A stretch of DNA of 64,000 nucleotides, from positions 1,054,001 to 1,118,000 of the forward strand of contig JAJEEG010000006.1 in the NCBI GenBank assembly GCA_022821085.1, written 5' to 3'. The notes under the pieces are model-generated. The model saw only the letters and a program-made list of their open reading frames with translations, did not search any database and had not been told where the DNA came from. This stretch comes from Candidatus Latescibacterota bacterium. Its GTDB lineage: Bacteria; JAAXHH01. The position numbers and the translations under genes were made by a program. Shown piece after piece: positions 55,612 through 64,000 of this stretch (the first letter of the stretch is position 1; the number at the start of each line of letters is the position of its first letter).

Positions 55612-57819
55612 TCATCTCGAACCCGCACCAATGGGAAGGCCGAACCCCACGTACCACGTCCGGCCCGCAGCCGGCTCGAAGAAACGATCCCCGAAGGCGT
55701 TGGGGACGATGGAACCATTGTAACGCGTATCAAACAGGTTGTTGACGCCAGCGAACAGGACGCCGCCGACCGTCGCGCCTTGGTAGGTGATGCCAGCGCG
55801 CAAATCAACGAGGCCGTAGCCGTCGTTGACGAAGTCGGATACCGGCTTTCCGCTCCCGGGAGCGGGCCCGTTGAAGTCGTTGGCGAAGTACTCCGCCGTC
55901 CATTGCGCGTTTAACTCCACGAACGCGCCATTGTCCGGATGGGTGTAGGTGAATCCGGCGAACAGGTGGTGGGGCGGCACGCCGGGCACTTCGTTGTCCG
56001 ACAGCTGGACGAGCCTGGTGGTTCCATCGACCTCCCGCTCGACTTCGAAGTCGTCGAATTTGAATTGCATGCCGGTGTAGGCCATCGCCAGGTTGACCGG
56101 GGGCAGAGGAGACCAGGTCAGCTTCAGTTCGATGCCCCGGTTCCGCGTTTTGCCCGCATTGCGGAAAAAGACCTCGTCCGTCTCCGGATTGTCGATCTGG
56201 AAGGGCAGGAGCATATTGCGTATCCCGAAGGTGAAGAGGGCGGCGTCATAGGCTAATCCGGCATCGGGCAGGAATCCCTTTACGCCTGCCTCGAAGCCCC
56301 GAATTCGTTCGGGCTCGAGATCCGGATTGAAACCTCCGGCCTGCGTGGGCTGGTTGCTCAGTTCCGTAGTGGTCGGCGTCTGGAAGGCGGTGGAGAAATT
56401 GCCGTACACCGCCGTGAGCGGGGCAGGCCGGAAAGCCACGCCCAGGTGGGGGCTGAACTGCGCCATGTTCCGCGTTCCAGAATCGTCGGTCTGGTCACTC
56501 AGGAAACGGTCCGTCGCCTCGTATCGGAACCGGTCGTACCGTCCGCCGGCGGTGATTGATACCTCCGGTCCGGGTGACCATTCCAGCTCCACGAAGGGGC
56601 CGAAGCCGTCGACGCCTTCCTCCTGGTCCAGCAGTTTGTCGCCGCGCGAAATTTCGTCGAAGACGCGTGCGTCGTCCAGCGTGCCCACGAGATCTCCCGG
56701 AATGCCGGCGTTGCCGTATTCGCGCCGTTCGTCGCGCTGTATCTCCAAATCCAATCCGGCCGTCATCCGGTATCCGCCGTTTCCGATCCCACCCTCGCGG
56801 CTATACACCCCCCGAATTCCCCCGGCCATGCGGTCCAGGTCGATGATCCGGCCCGGAATGGGGTTGAACAGCGTGCGTCCCATGCCGAAGACCGTGATTT
56901 CTCCTTCGGCCCCGGGCGCTTCGTAACGCAGGGACAGGCCGCCCTGGAACTGTCTGATCTCCTTGGACGCGCCCTGTCGCTGGACGAAAGTTCTAGCGCT
57001 GGCGGGGTCCGACTCGGCCGTGGCCTTGTCGAGTGAGCTCGGGTTGTACTGGTACGGTGCGTTGTAGTAATTGGCCACGGCCGTCATGGTCCAGGTATCG
57101 TCGATCCTTCGTTTCCCGACCGAGTTGATACCGGTCGAACGTGCAAAGGCATGGTCGCGGAACCCGTCGAACCAGAGCGTATTGAAATTGACGAGAAACC
57201 GGTTGCCGCCCGCGGTGCCGGCCGCCTTGCCCTGCAGTCGCCGCAGGCCATGCGAACCGGTGATGAAACGGGGCGTGACTTCGATCGGCCGGTCCGGGGC
57301 ATCTTCGGTGCGAATCTGGATGACACCGCCCGCCGCGTTGCCGTAAAGCGACGAACTGGGACCGCGCAATACTTCGATCTGCCCCGCCGAGGTGAGATCG
57401 AGGTTGTTGAGCTGGGACTGGCCGTCGGCCATGGTCAGCGGAATGCCGTCCAGCACCAGCTTCACCCCGCGCACGCCGAAGGACGCCCGGCTGCCCAGGC
57501 CGCGGATGCTGATCCGGTCGCCCTGGGACACGTTGTTCCGGTTGTTTACGATGATGCCCGGCAGTCCACGGACACTCTCTTCCAGGGACAGCCCGGGTTC
57601 GGCGCGCTGGATCTCGTCCCGGTCCACCCGGTCCACGGCATAGGGTATGTCGAGGATCTCCCGGATGTAGCGGGTAGCGGTGACTTCAATGGGTTGAAGG
57701 ACGTGATCTACGTCAACATCGGTGGTGTCCGGAGTCGACTGCGGCCAGGCGTGGGCGGGTAGCGGATGCAGAAACAGATGCAGGAAAAGGAAACCGCAGG
57801 CTGGAAGAATCGTTTTCAT
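55612..57819 (-). CDS. TonB-dependent outer-membrane receptor
   Basis: A 735-residue outer-membrane receptor. A signal peptide is followed by a TonB box-like region and then the plug domain: IEVTATRYIREILDIPYAVD, DRISIRGLGSRASFGVRG and LRGPSSSLYGNAAGGVIQIR. The C-terminal barrel ends in an aromatic residue motif, RTWYVGFGLPIG. It imports a ligand across the outer membrane with TonB energy; the ligand is unknown. Context with a PQQ-dependent dehydrogenase makes PQQ one candidate, iron chelates and sugars others. It lies 54 bases after the DUF1080 gene. Confidence 0.93.
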   Translation of the reverse strand: MKTILPACGFLFLHLFLHPLPAHAWPQSTPDTTDVDVDHVLQPIEVTATRYIREILDIPYAVDRVDRDEIQRAEPGLSLEESVRGLPGIIVNNRNNVSQGDRISIRGLGSRASFGVRGVKLVLDGIPLTMADGQSQLNNLDLTSAGQIEVLRGPSSSLYGNAAGGVIQIRTEDAPDRPIEVTPRFITGSHGLRRLQGKAAGTAGGNRFLVNFNTLWFDGFRDHAFARSTGINSVGKRRIDDTWTMTAVANYYNAPYQYNPSSLDKATAESDPASARTFVQRQGASKEIRQFQGGLSLRYEAPGAEGEITVFGMGRTLFNPIPGRIIDLDRMAGGIRGVYSREGGIGNGGYRMTAGLDLEIQRDERREYGNAGIPGDLVGTLDDARVFDEISRGDKLLDQEEGVDGFGPFVELEWSPGPEVSITAGGRYDRFRYEATDRFLSDQTDDSGTRNMAQFSPHLGVAFRPAPLTAVYGNFSTAFQTPTTTELSNQPTQAGGFNPDLEPERIRGFEAGVKGFLPDAGLAYDAALFTFGIRNMLLPFQIDNPETDEVFFRNAGKTRNRGIELKLTWSPLPPVNLAMAYTGMQFKFDDFEVEREVDGTTRLVQLSDNEVPGVPPHHLFAGFTYTHPDNGAFVELNAQWTAEYFANDFNGPAPGSGKPVSDFVNDGYGLVDLRAGITYQGATVGGVLFAGVNNLFDTRYNGSIVPNAFGDRFFEPAAGRTWYVGFGLPIGAGSR

Positions 57820-57873
57820 CGAGTACCGAATCGATGCGGCGGGGCGGACGAAGGGCCCGCCCCGCGGTGTGCA

Positions 57874-58500
57874 CTAATCCAATGAACGGATCTTGACGTT
57901 CTTGAACCGGATTTTGCCCTGGCCGAAGGCCTGCAGCACGACGACGCCGCTGTAATGGGAGGAATCCTGGATCTTGACGGCTTCTTCCCCGTTCAGCGTA
58001 ACCGTAATGTCACGTCCGTCGGCGGTGATGACCATGGTGTTCCACTGGCCTTCGGTCTTAGGCGGCGGTTCGTACTTGGCCAGCGCCACGATGCTGCCGG
58101 TGGTGTAGCCCGAGCCGTGGGTATCCGCGATATTGATCTCGTAGAAGGAATACTGGTTCACCCTCGCCCCGGTATCACGCGGCCCGCGTACGAAGACACC
58201 GCTGTTGTGGCCGGCGTCCTGGTTGAACTGCACGCTCAACTCAAAGTTCGTGAACTCGGCGTAGGACCCGATGTATCCGGGGCCACCCGTCGCTTCCCCG
58301 GTGAGCATGCCGTCTTCCACCGCCCAGATGGCGGTACCGCCGCGGTGGGTCCAGCCCAGGAGGGTCTGGCCGTCGAACAGCAGTTTCCAGCCCGCCTCCT
58401 GCTCCGCTTCGGTCAGCATATTGTCCTGAGCGGCAGCCGTGCCCTGCATACAGGCCGCGAAAAGGGCGGCGGCCGCAAGGCTCCAGATGTAGCGTTTCAT
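57874..58500 (-). CDS. DUF1080 (3-keto-disaccharide hydrolase-like) protein
   Basis: A 208-residue exported protein with signal peptide SLAAAALFAACMQGTAAA. It carries the DUF1080 fold: WKLLFDGQTLLGWTHRGG, WAVEDGMLTGEATGGPGYI, NFELSVQFNQDAGHNSGVF and IRFKNVKIRSLD. The family includes 3-keto-glucoside hydrolases and is abundant in marine heterotrophs. AGGAG precedes the ATG by 8 bases. It lies 26 bases after the PQQ dehydrogenase, suggesting that sugar oxidation and cleavage occur together in the periplasm. The catalytic residues cannot be named with certainty here. Confidence 0.87.
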   Translation of the reverse strand: MKRYIWSLAAAALFAACMQGTAAAQDNMLTEAEQEAGWKLLFDGQTLLGWTHRGGTAIWAVEDGMLTGEATGGPGYIGSYAEFTNFELSVQFNQDAGHNSGVFVRGPRDTGARVNQYSFYEINIADTHGSGYTTGSIVALAKYEPPPKTEGQWNTMVITADGRDITVTLNGEEAVKIQDSSHYSGVVVLQAFGQGKIRFKNVKIRSLD

Positions 58501-58526
58501 TACGAATCTCCTGTGTTAGTCGCCAA

Positions 58527-60533
58527 CTATTCGCCTTCTTCGGCTTCGGGTTCCGGACCCAGCTTCAATGCTATCAACTCGGCAGGATGACCACCGGCGC
58601 CAACCGTCATGATGAGGTACTGCACGTCATTGTGCATGTAGGTCATGGGCATGCCGCTTTGGGCCGCCGGCAGTTCGATCGACGCGACGACTTCGCCCGT
58701 CGCCTTGTCGTAGGCGTGGAGATAAGGATCTCCTCCGAAGCCCTCGCCTGCGAAGAGCAGCGTGCTCGTCACCAGGGAACCGATACGGGTGGCCTTGCCG
58801 GTCCGGGGCAGATCGACGCCCGCAAGCTGCGGCAGGTCCTTGATGGCCTGCGGCGTATCGCCGTTAGGCGCCATCCACACGTGATCGCCCGTGTTCATAT
58901 CGACCGCGGTGATCCGTCCCCAGGGCGGCCTGACCAGCGGGATCTCGCCGAAGACCCTCGGCGCCCTCAGCCCGGCCGAGAAGTAGTCCATGTCCGATTC
59001 TTCGGGATCCGGCGCCCGGAGCGCCAGCTTCGAAATGCTGGTATTGGAAGGAATGAAATTCACGCCGGTGACCGGGTCCAGGCAGGTCATGTTCCAGTTG
59101 ACCCCGCCGTTCGCGCCGGGAATCTGTATCGTGCCGATGGTACCGTCCGGCGCTTCCGCGAGCGAAGGCGGCTGGAAAAGCGGCCCGTACCGGTGGTTGG
59201 CCATCAGGTTGATCGCCTCCTGGCGCACCTCCGGGGTGAAGTCCACCAGGTCGTCCTGACTGATGCCCTGGTGTTCCCAGGGAGCGGGCTTCACGGGAAT
59301 CGGTTGCGTGGGCGAAGCCCGGTCGCCAGGCACGTCCGAGGCAGGCACGTCCGTTTCCGGCATATCCCAGATGGGTTCGCCAGTCACCCGGTCGAACACG
59401 TAGGAATACCCCTGTTTGGTGTTCTGGATCACGATCTTGCGATCTTCGCCGTCGATCGTCACGTCGGCCAGGATCGGCGCGGCGGGATTGTCATAGTCCC
59501 AGATATCGTGATGGACGATCTGGAAGTGCCAGATCTTTTCACCCGTCGTGTAATCGACGGCCACCAGGCTGTTCGCGTACAGGTTGTCGCCCAGGCGATG
59601 CCCGCCGTAGTAATCGTTCGTCGGCGCTTCGACAGGCAGATAGGCATAGCCCAGTTCGGTATCGGCGGAGATGGAGGTCCATACGCCGGCGTTCCCGGTA
59701 TAGGATCTCGAATTCTGCTCCCAGGTCTCCGCGCCTTCTTCGCCTTCGTCCGGTATAACCTTGAACTTCCACAGGATTGCGCCGGATCGTGCGTCGTAGG
59801 CTACGACGTCTCCCGGCGAGTTGGTCATCGACCGGGGCCGGAATCCCGCGGCGAGGGCCGGCGGAACGAGAATGATGTCCTCCACGACCGTCGCGGGAGA
59901 CGTGTTGGCGAGGTTGCCGACGGGCGTGACGTTCTCCGCGTTGCGCCAGCCTTCCATCATGTCGACCACGCCGTTATTGCCGAATTCGGCCACCGGGATG
60001 CCCGTTTGGGCGTCGAGGGCCACCAGGTAAAACCCCCGGGTGATCAGAATGACCCGGTTGTCGCCCTGACCGTCGGTCCAGAACGAGACGCCGCGCCCGG
60101 AATTTCGCCGCGGAGCCGTTGCCCAGCGTTCTTCGTCCTCCACCGGGCGGTAGGTCCACATTGTCTCGCCCGTTTCCGGCTCGATGGCCATGGCGCTGCG
60201 CCGCGTACCCGCCGTGGAATAAAGCATGCCGCCGACGTAGATGGGCACCGGCTGGGCGTAGTACTCGGGACGGGGGCCGTAGTTGTCCTGCTTCCATCGC
60301 CAGGCGACCTCGAGGCGGCCCACGTTATCCGCATTGATCTGATCCAGCGGGGAATAGCGCGTGTAGGCCAGGTCGCGGCCCAACATGCGCCATTCGGAAT
60401 CGGGCTGTTCCACCGGTATGATCTTACCCGGCGCCCTTTGTGCCGCGGGTTCGCAGGATGCTAATATCGTGATCGCCATGGCCAGCGCGATCAACGGCGG
60501 CGTCCATCGAAACAAGGGGGAAAATCTACTCAT
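58527..60533 (-). CDS. PQQ-dependent dehydrogenase, lipoprotein
   Basis: A 668-residue beta-propeller dehydrogenase of the quinoprotein glucose/alcohol dehydrogenase group. Family text includes GRDLAYTRYSPLDQINADNV, RLEVAWRWKQ, RRSAMAIEPETGETMW and WNMTCLDPVTGVNF. It ends near MTVGAGGHPAELIALKLG. No cytochrome domain is fused. Signal peptide with lipobox I-L-A-S-C predicts lipidation. The ATG at 60531-60533 (GGGAGG upstream) was used; a longer frame to 60581 adds 16 residues. The oxidised substrate (sugar or alcohol) is unknown; the small cytochrome at 55155 could accept electrons. Confidence 0.93.
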   Translation of the reverse strand: MSRFSPLFRWTPPLIALAMAITILASCEPAAQRAPGKIIPVEQPDSEWRMLGRDLAYTRYSPLDQINADNVGRLEVAWRWKQDNYGPRPEYYAQPVPIYVGGMLYSTAGTRRSAMAIEPETGETMWTYRPVEDEERWATAPRRNSGRGVSFWTDGQGDNRVILITRGFYLVALDAQTGIPVAEFGNNGVVDMMEGWRNAENVTPVGNLANTSPATVVEDIILVPPALAAGFRPRSMTNSPGDVVAYDARSGAILWKFKVIPDEGEEGAETWEQNSRSYTGNAGVWTSISADTELGYAYLPVEAPTNDYYGGHRLGDNLYANSLVAVDYTTGEKIWHFQIVHHDIWDYDNPAAPILADVTIDGEDRKIVIQNTKQGYSYVFDRVTGEPIWDMPETDVPASDVPGDRASPTQPIPVKPAPWEHQGISQDDLVDFTPEVRQEAINLMANHRYGPLFQPPSLAEAPDGTIGTIQIPGANGGVNWNMTCLDPVTGVNFIPSNTSISKLALRAPDPEESDMDYFSAGLRAPRVFGEIPLVRPPWGRITAVDMNTGDHVWMAPNGDTPQAIKDLPQLAGVDLPRTGKATRIGSLVTSTLLFAGEGFGGDPYLHAYDKATGEVVASIELPAAQSGMPMTYMHNDVQYLIMTVGAGGHPAELIALKLGPEPEAEEGE

Positions 60534-60751
60534 CACACGCTGCCTCCCATGATGCGGGTTGATTGGTGCTGCAAATCGCATGTTCGAAATCGTTATGATA
60601 CGGAGATGTCACGGACCGGGATAAGCGTTCAAGCCCGTATTCCCTGTATACAAAACAGGCGATCTGGTATTGAATAGTTTTGTAAATATCAGACCAATGT
60701 AGCGTCACGCATTTTCGATGTAAAGCCCTTTATGGAGAACCTGACCATGGC

Positions 60752-62488
60752 CTAGTCCCTGCGTGGCCAGGGCGTCTCGGGCGGACCGAAACGAGGTTCT
60801 CCCAGCACGGGGGTCGACAGGCAGTAGAAACCGTGATTGGCAAACAGCCAGACCAGGTTGCGGTCGTATTCGACGTAAATGCCATGGGTCAGATTGCCCA
60901 GGGCGTACTCCGGGGTGCGGGAAGGATCGAATTTCGGTACGAAGTAGGCGGTAATCTCCGGATTGGAGAGGTCGGAGACATCGAATACCTGTACGCCGGC
61001 GTTGTAGAAGGCATAGAGGAGGATGTCCTCCTTCGGCGTACCGGGCTGGGTATAGTAGCCGCTTCGTTTCGGCCCGAAACTACCGCGCCGCTGCACGAAA
61101 TCCGTGAACGGCGCATCCGCGGGCGGCACCGGCCGGGGCAGCGTGCCGAGCAGTTCGGGATTGACCGGATCGTTCACGTCGATCATGAAGATGTCCTTGT
61201 ACGGCTCCCAGCCGTCTTCGTTCAGCGGATAACCGGAGAAGTAGACCACGCCGGTCTTTTCCACCTGCGTCACGTTGATGTAGTCGCCTTCCGTGCCCGC
61301 GACGCTGGGCGGGAAGTTGAGGTGTCCCAGCGCCTTGATCGCGGCCGGGTCCGAGATGTCCAGCACGTAGAACCCCAGTCCTCCCATGGCGGCATAACCG
61401 TACCTGCCGCCTTCCTCCACGGGCCGGGCCATGAAGATCGACATGCGCGCGCCGAACCAGGAGGTCCGGTTTCCAGCACGGGGATTGGCCCGGTATGCGG
61501 CCTCGTCGTCCGGATCACCCAGTTTCTGGCCCGGCACGTTGAACTGGCTGACGAACATCGGATTGGACGGGTCGGACAGGTCCCATGCCTGGTAGCCGGC
61601 CGAGTACAGGTCGCTCGGGTATTCGGTCAGGGCGTATTCCGCGCTGGGCGCCGCGGCGACGAACATGTATCGGCCGCCGTGCCAGGCCGGGATGTCCCGG
61701 ACGCCGGAGCCCTGTTGCTCGCCGACAGGCGCGTCGGGATGCTCGTAGTCTGTGGTTCGCTCGGCGAGCAAGGTCCAGTCTTCCGGCAGGGGCCCGTTCA
61801 TCTCGTATACCTTGAATCCTTTGAGATGATTGGCATGGCGAATCGCCTCAACCCGGTCCGGTTCCGCGCGCTTGTCGCTCAGCACGCCGAAGCGCCGGAT
61901 CTCGAAGGCCTGCACCATGATATGCTTGCCCAGATCCTCGTTCCACTGGATGGACGCGGCGCCGAACATGTCGTCTTCGGCATAGGGATTGACTTCTTCG
62001 CCGGGCCCGTCTCCGGTCCACGTACTGCCCTTCTCATGGACGACTTTCAAGTCCTTCGGATCGGTGATATCATAGATTTTGAGGGCACGGCGCACGTACT
62101 GGTACATGTACCGCCGACCGTCGAAGTCCACGATGTTCTGCCAGGTATGAAAGGGTTCGACGGTGATCGGGTAGTAGGCCTCGACGGTCATGTCCTTCGC
62201 GTACTCGTTCGTATCCCAGTAATCCAACTGGCCTTCGAAGGGTTTGGACTCATGCTGATGAGGTGTGGCCGCGGGGTAGATGAACCGGCCGGTCTCCGGG
62301 TCCATCCCGTAGCTCGCGGGATCGGGTTCGGGGGGCGTACGATCCTCCGCCAGCGCGTCGGCGTGGAGGACGAATTCGTCCACTATGTTGGACTGGGACG
62401 GGGATTCGCGCTCCGTTGAAGATCCGCAGCCGGCGGCGATCGTTCCACATAGCAGCGCGGCAACAAGGGGCGTCATGCGTGTCTTCAT
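60752..62488 (-). CDS. LVIVD-repeat lipoprotein
   Basis: A 578-residue exported protein. The lipobox I-A-A-G-C puts the acyl anchor at Cys21. The rest contains repeated blocks of the LVIVD type (beta-propeller-like): KIYDITDPKDLKVV, AWDLSDPSNPMFV, FYVLDISDPAAIKAL, VFDVSDLSNPEIT. Such proteins have no set catalytic role; some bind sugars or act as propeller scaffolds. Its ATG overlaps the stop of the FAH gene by four bases. A 218-base gap follows before the dehydrogenase, large enough for a promoter. Confidence 0.85.
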   Translation of the reverse strand: MKTRMTPLVAALLCGTIAAGCGSSTERESPSQSNIVDEFVLHADALAEDRTPPEPDPASYGMDPETGRFIYPAATPHQHESKPFEGQLDYWDTNEYAKDMTVEAYYPITVEPFHTWQNIVDFDGRRYMYQYVRRALKIYDITDPKDLKVVHEKGSTWTGDGPGEEVNPYAEDDMFGAASIQWNEDLGKHIMVQAFEIRRFGVLSDKRAEPDRVEAIRHANHLKGFKVYEMNGPLPEDWTLLAERTTDYEHPDAPVGEQQGSGVRDIPAWHGGRYMFVAAAPSAEYALTEYPSDLYSAGYQAWDLSDPSNPMFVSQFNVPGQKLGDPDDEAAYRANPRAGNRTSWFGARMSIFMARPVEEGGRYGYAAMGGLGFYVLDISDPAAIKALGHLNFPPSVAGTEGDYINVTQVEKTGVVYFSGYPLNEDGWEPYKDIFMIDVNDPVNPELLGTLPRPVPPADAPFTDFVQRRGSFGPKRSGYYTQPGTPKEDILLYAFYNAGVQVFDVSDLSNPEITAYFVPKFDPSRTPEYALGNLTHGIYVEYDRNLVWLFANHGFYCLSTPVLGEPRFGPPETPWPRRD

Positions 62489-63621
62489 GGCTTGGCTTCC
62501 ATGGGCGTGACGAGCCGGCCGATGCCCTCGATCTCCATTTCCACCACGTCGCCCGGCATGAGATATTCGGGCGGATTCCGGGCGCGGCCCACGCCGTCCG
62601 GCGTGCCCGTGGCGATCACGTCGCCCGGATAGAGGGTCTGGACGGAGGTCAGATACCGAATCATGTGCGCTTCATCGTAGATCATGTAGCTGGTGTTGCT
62701 GTCCTGCTTGATCACGCCGTTGACCCAGGTCCTGATGTCGAGGTCGTCATGCTGGATGAACTCCTTGGGTACGATGTAGGGCCCGAAGGGGGCGGCGCGG
62801 TCGCTGCTTTTGCCGTTGAACCAGTTCGGACCGGGGAACATGCGGTTGATCGGCTTCAGTCCGGAGCCGCCCCTGCGGCTGACGTCGAACAAGATGCTGT
62901 AGCCGAAGACATAGTCGTGGGCGTTTTCGAGGGTCAGGTCCAGGGCCGGCCTGCCGATGATGATGGCGAGTTCGACCTCCCAGTCGATGTTCACGTCCTT
63001 CGGCACGTAATAGGGTTCTCCCGGATCGATAATGGTGGATCTTGGCGACTTGGCGAAGAAATAGGGTTCTTCGGCGTCCACGTCCACTTCAACGGCAGTG
63101 AAACCCGCGCCCCCGATGGCCGATTCTTCCATCTCGTCCGCGTGGGCCCGGTAGTTCGCCGCGGCCGCCAGCAGGTTGTAGGGATACTTGATCGGCGCCT
63201 TGAAGGAGACGTTCTCCGGATCGAATACGAAGGGCAGGTCCGGGTTCGACAGGCGGTTTTCCGCGCCCATGTAGTTCGCGATCGTGTACATGCGGTTGGA
63301 TACGGCGTCGTATTGCTCGATCAGCGCCCGCATTTCCTTCGGAATGGATGCCACGGGCAATCCAAGCTGACGGGTGACGTAGGCGTTCGCCTCGTGCAGG
63401 TCCATCAGCCTTTCCTGGTTCGCCTGGCCCGGCTGGCCCGCCTGGCCCGTCTGGACCGACATGCCGATGCGGATCGTTCCCGTGGCCTCGAAGGTGGCGA
63501 GCTTGAAGGGCGTATCCGGCTGGTCGGATACCTGGGACCGGGCCGAGCCTGGTGCAGTCAGCCATAGCGCGGCGCCAATCAACAGTACAGCGACCGGCAG
63601 AAATCGTATCCGGTGCGGCAT
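62485..63621 (-). CDS. Exported fumarylacetoacetate hydrolase-family protein
   Basis: A 378-residue FAH-fold protein. It opens with a Sec signal peptide (LPVAVLLIGAALWLTAPG), then a repeat-rich QTGQAGQPGQANQ stretch, and the FAH core: the metal motif DINWEVELAIIIGRPA and GDVIATGTPDGVG near the end. FAH-family enzymes cleave or hydrate beta-diketo acids and are usually cytoplasmic, so an export signal is unusual. AAGGAGG lies 9 bases before the ATG. It starts the long minus-strand run. Confidence 0.88.
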   Translation of the reverse strand: MPHRIRFLPVAVLLIGAALWLTAPGSARSQVSDQPDTPFKLATFEATGTIRIGMSVQTGQAGQPGQANQERLMDLHEANAYVTRQLGLPVASIPKEMRALIEQYDAVSNRMYTIANYMGAENRLSNPDLPFVFDPENVSFKAPIKYPYNLLAAAANYRAHADEMEESAIGGAGFTAVEVDVDAEEPYFFAKSPRSTIIDPGEPYYVPKDVNIDWEVELAIIIGRPALDLTLENAHDYVFGYSILFDVSRRGGSGLKPINRMFPGPNWFNGKSSDRAAPFGPYIVPKEFIQHDDLDIRTWVNGVIKQDSNTSYMIYDEAHMIRYLTSVQTLYPGDVIATGTPDGVGRARNPPEYLMPGDVVEMEIEGIGRLVTPMEAKP

Positions 63622-63809
63622 AGCAGCAACCTCCTTGATGACCGGTCGATCCGGGCGTTATCGTATCTCCAGGAAGAGACAGCGCACCAGATCGCGGGAT
63701 TACAGATCAGGCGACCTGCCGGAGCATCCGGCCAGATAGTCGCGGGATAACGGGGTGCGGAAGCGTACAGGTGGGATGGATATGTCGAATTGTTGTTTGA
63801 GAAATCGGA

Positions 63810-63884
63810 TCGGGGCGGGGAGATTTGAACTCCCGACCTCCTGCTCCCGAAGCAGGCGCGCTGACCGGGCTGCGCTACGCCCCG
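63810..63884 (-). tRNA. tRNA-Pro(CGG)
   Basis: The minus strand folds into a 75-base cloverleaf. The acceptor stem CGGGGCG/CGCCCCG has discriminator A. The anticodon stem GCCTGC/GCAGG holds the loop TTCGGGA, giving anticodon CGG (Pro). The T arm is GGGAG-TTCAAAT-CTCCC. No CCA is encoded. Confidence 0.92.
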
Positions 63885-63933
63885 ATGTGTGACCGATCAT
63901 GGGACAAGGGCCCGGTGGGCCGCCTTGCCGGAA

Positions 63934-64000
63934 TCGGGGCGACTGGATTTGAACCAGCGACCACCAGCCCCCCATGCTGGTGCGCTACCTGACTGCGCTA
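63934..64000 (-). tRNA. tRNA-Pro(GGG), truncated at window edge
   Basis: The minus strand shows a tRNA with anticodon stem CCAGC/GCTGG around ATGGGGG, giving anticodon GGG (Pro). The T arm is GCTGG-TTCAAAT-CCAGT, and the 3' acceptor strand CGCCCCG is at 63935-63941. Only the first seven 5' acceptor bases lie beyond the window. It is 49 bases from the first tRNA-Pro. Confidence 0.88.

Noticed and set aside
63700-63975. Minus-strand 91-residue open frame across the tRNA genes
   Set aside because: It runs through both tRNA-Pro genes, which explain the sequence.

Overview
This is a gene-dense, high-GC bacterial chromosome segment. Protein genes cover almost everything, with short intergenic gaps, many 4-base start/stop overlaps and two tRNA-Pro genes at the right edge. 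There is no rRNA, phage, insertion sequence or CRISPR array. Three phytanoyl-CoA-type dioxygenases, four to five Gfo/Idh/MocA oxidoreductases, a sulfatase, two TIM-barrel sugar isomerase-like proteins, two peptide-type ABC systems, a TonB receptor and futalosine-route menaquinone genes suggest an uncultured Gram-negative heterotroph, probably marine, of the FCB/Latescibacterota/Poribacteria kind. That placement is inference from gene content; no marker gene was searched.

Left part (1-10.8 kb): a truncated aldo/keto reductase, a lipoprotein penicillin-acylase homologue, a Gfo/Idh oxidoreductase, and a plus-strand cluster of PhyH dioxygenase, D-2-hydroxyacid dehydrogenase, sulfatase and Zn-dependent dehydrogenase. 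A low-GC patch with a hicBA toxin-antitoxin pair follows, then a PhyH protein with an HxG motif and a small PD-(D/E)XK-like protein. From 10.8 to 19.7 kb the minus strand carries a complete dipeptide-type ABC importer (D, F, binding protein, B, C) and then SDR, PhyH and ManD/RspA-like genes.

Middle part (19.9-47 kb): a Tat-exported aminotransferase, a frameshifted phosphotransferase pseudogene, an ECF sigma factor overlapping or abutting ftsH, an AGCS symporter, a pair of unusual Gfo/Idh-like proteins upstream of a second peptide-type transporter without ATPases, a DsbA-like protein, GH172 plus MFS, an FMN-dependent alpha-hydroxy acid dehydrogenase, an M3 oligopeptidase, a Gfo/Idh protein, mqnB and mqnD, an M55 D-aminopeptidase, and a minus-strand nhaC - DUF6785 - isomerase group.

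Right part (48-63.6 kb): a long same-strand run on the minus strand. It starts with a FAH-family hydrolase that carries a signal peptide, then an LVIVD lipoprotein, a PQQ-dependent dehydrogenase, a DUF1080 hydrolase, a TonB receptor, a membrane-anchored c-type cytochrome, a GWSDGLPVVPPT protein and a UGSC-family selenoprotein. Tandem amidohydrolases and another Gfo/Idh protein end the run. Most products from FAH to the cytochrome carry export signals, so the cluster looks like an outer-membrane/periplasmic oxidation pathway.

The most notable feature is the selenoprotein gene at 53556-54080. An in-frame TGA (53793-53795) sits exactly in the U-G-S-C motif, and a 6-bp hairpin with a G-first loop lies about 20 bases downstream, as expected of a bacterial SECIS. 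Ordinary gene callers would split it into two fragments. A second genome-style feature is a set of short tandem duplications (11, 14, 18 and 32 bp units) in intergenic gaps and at C-termini.
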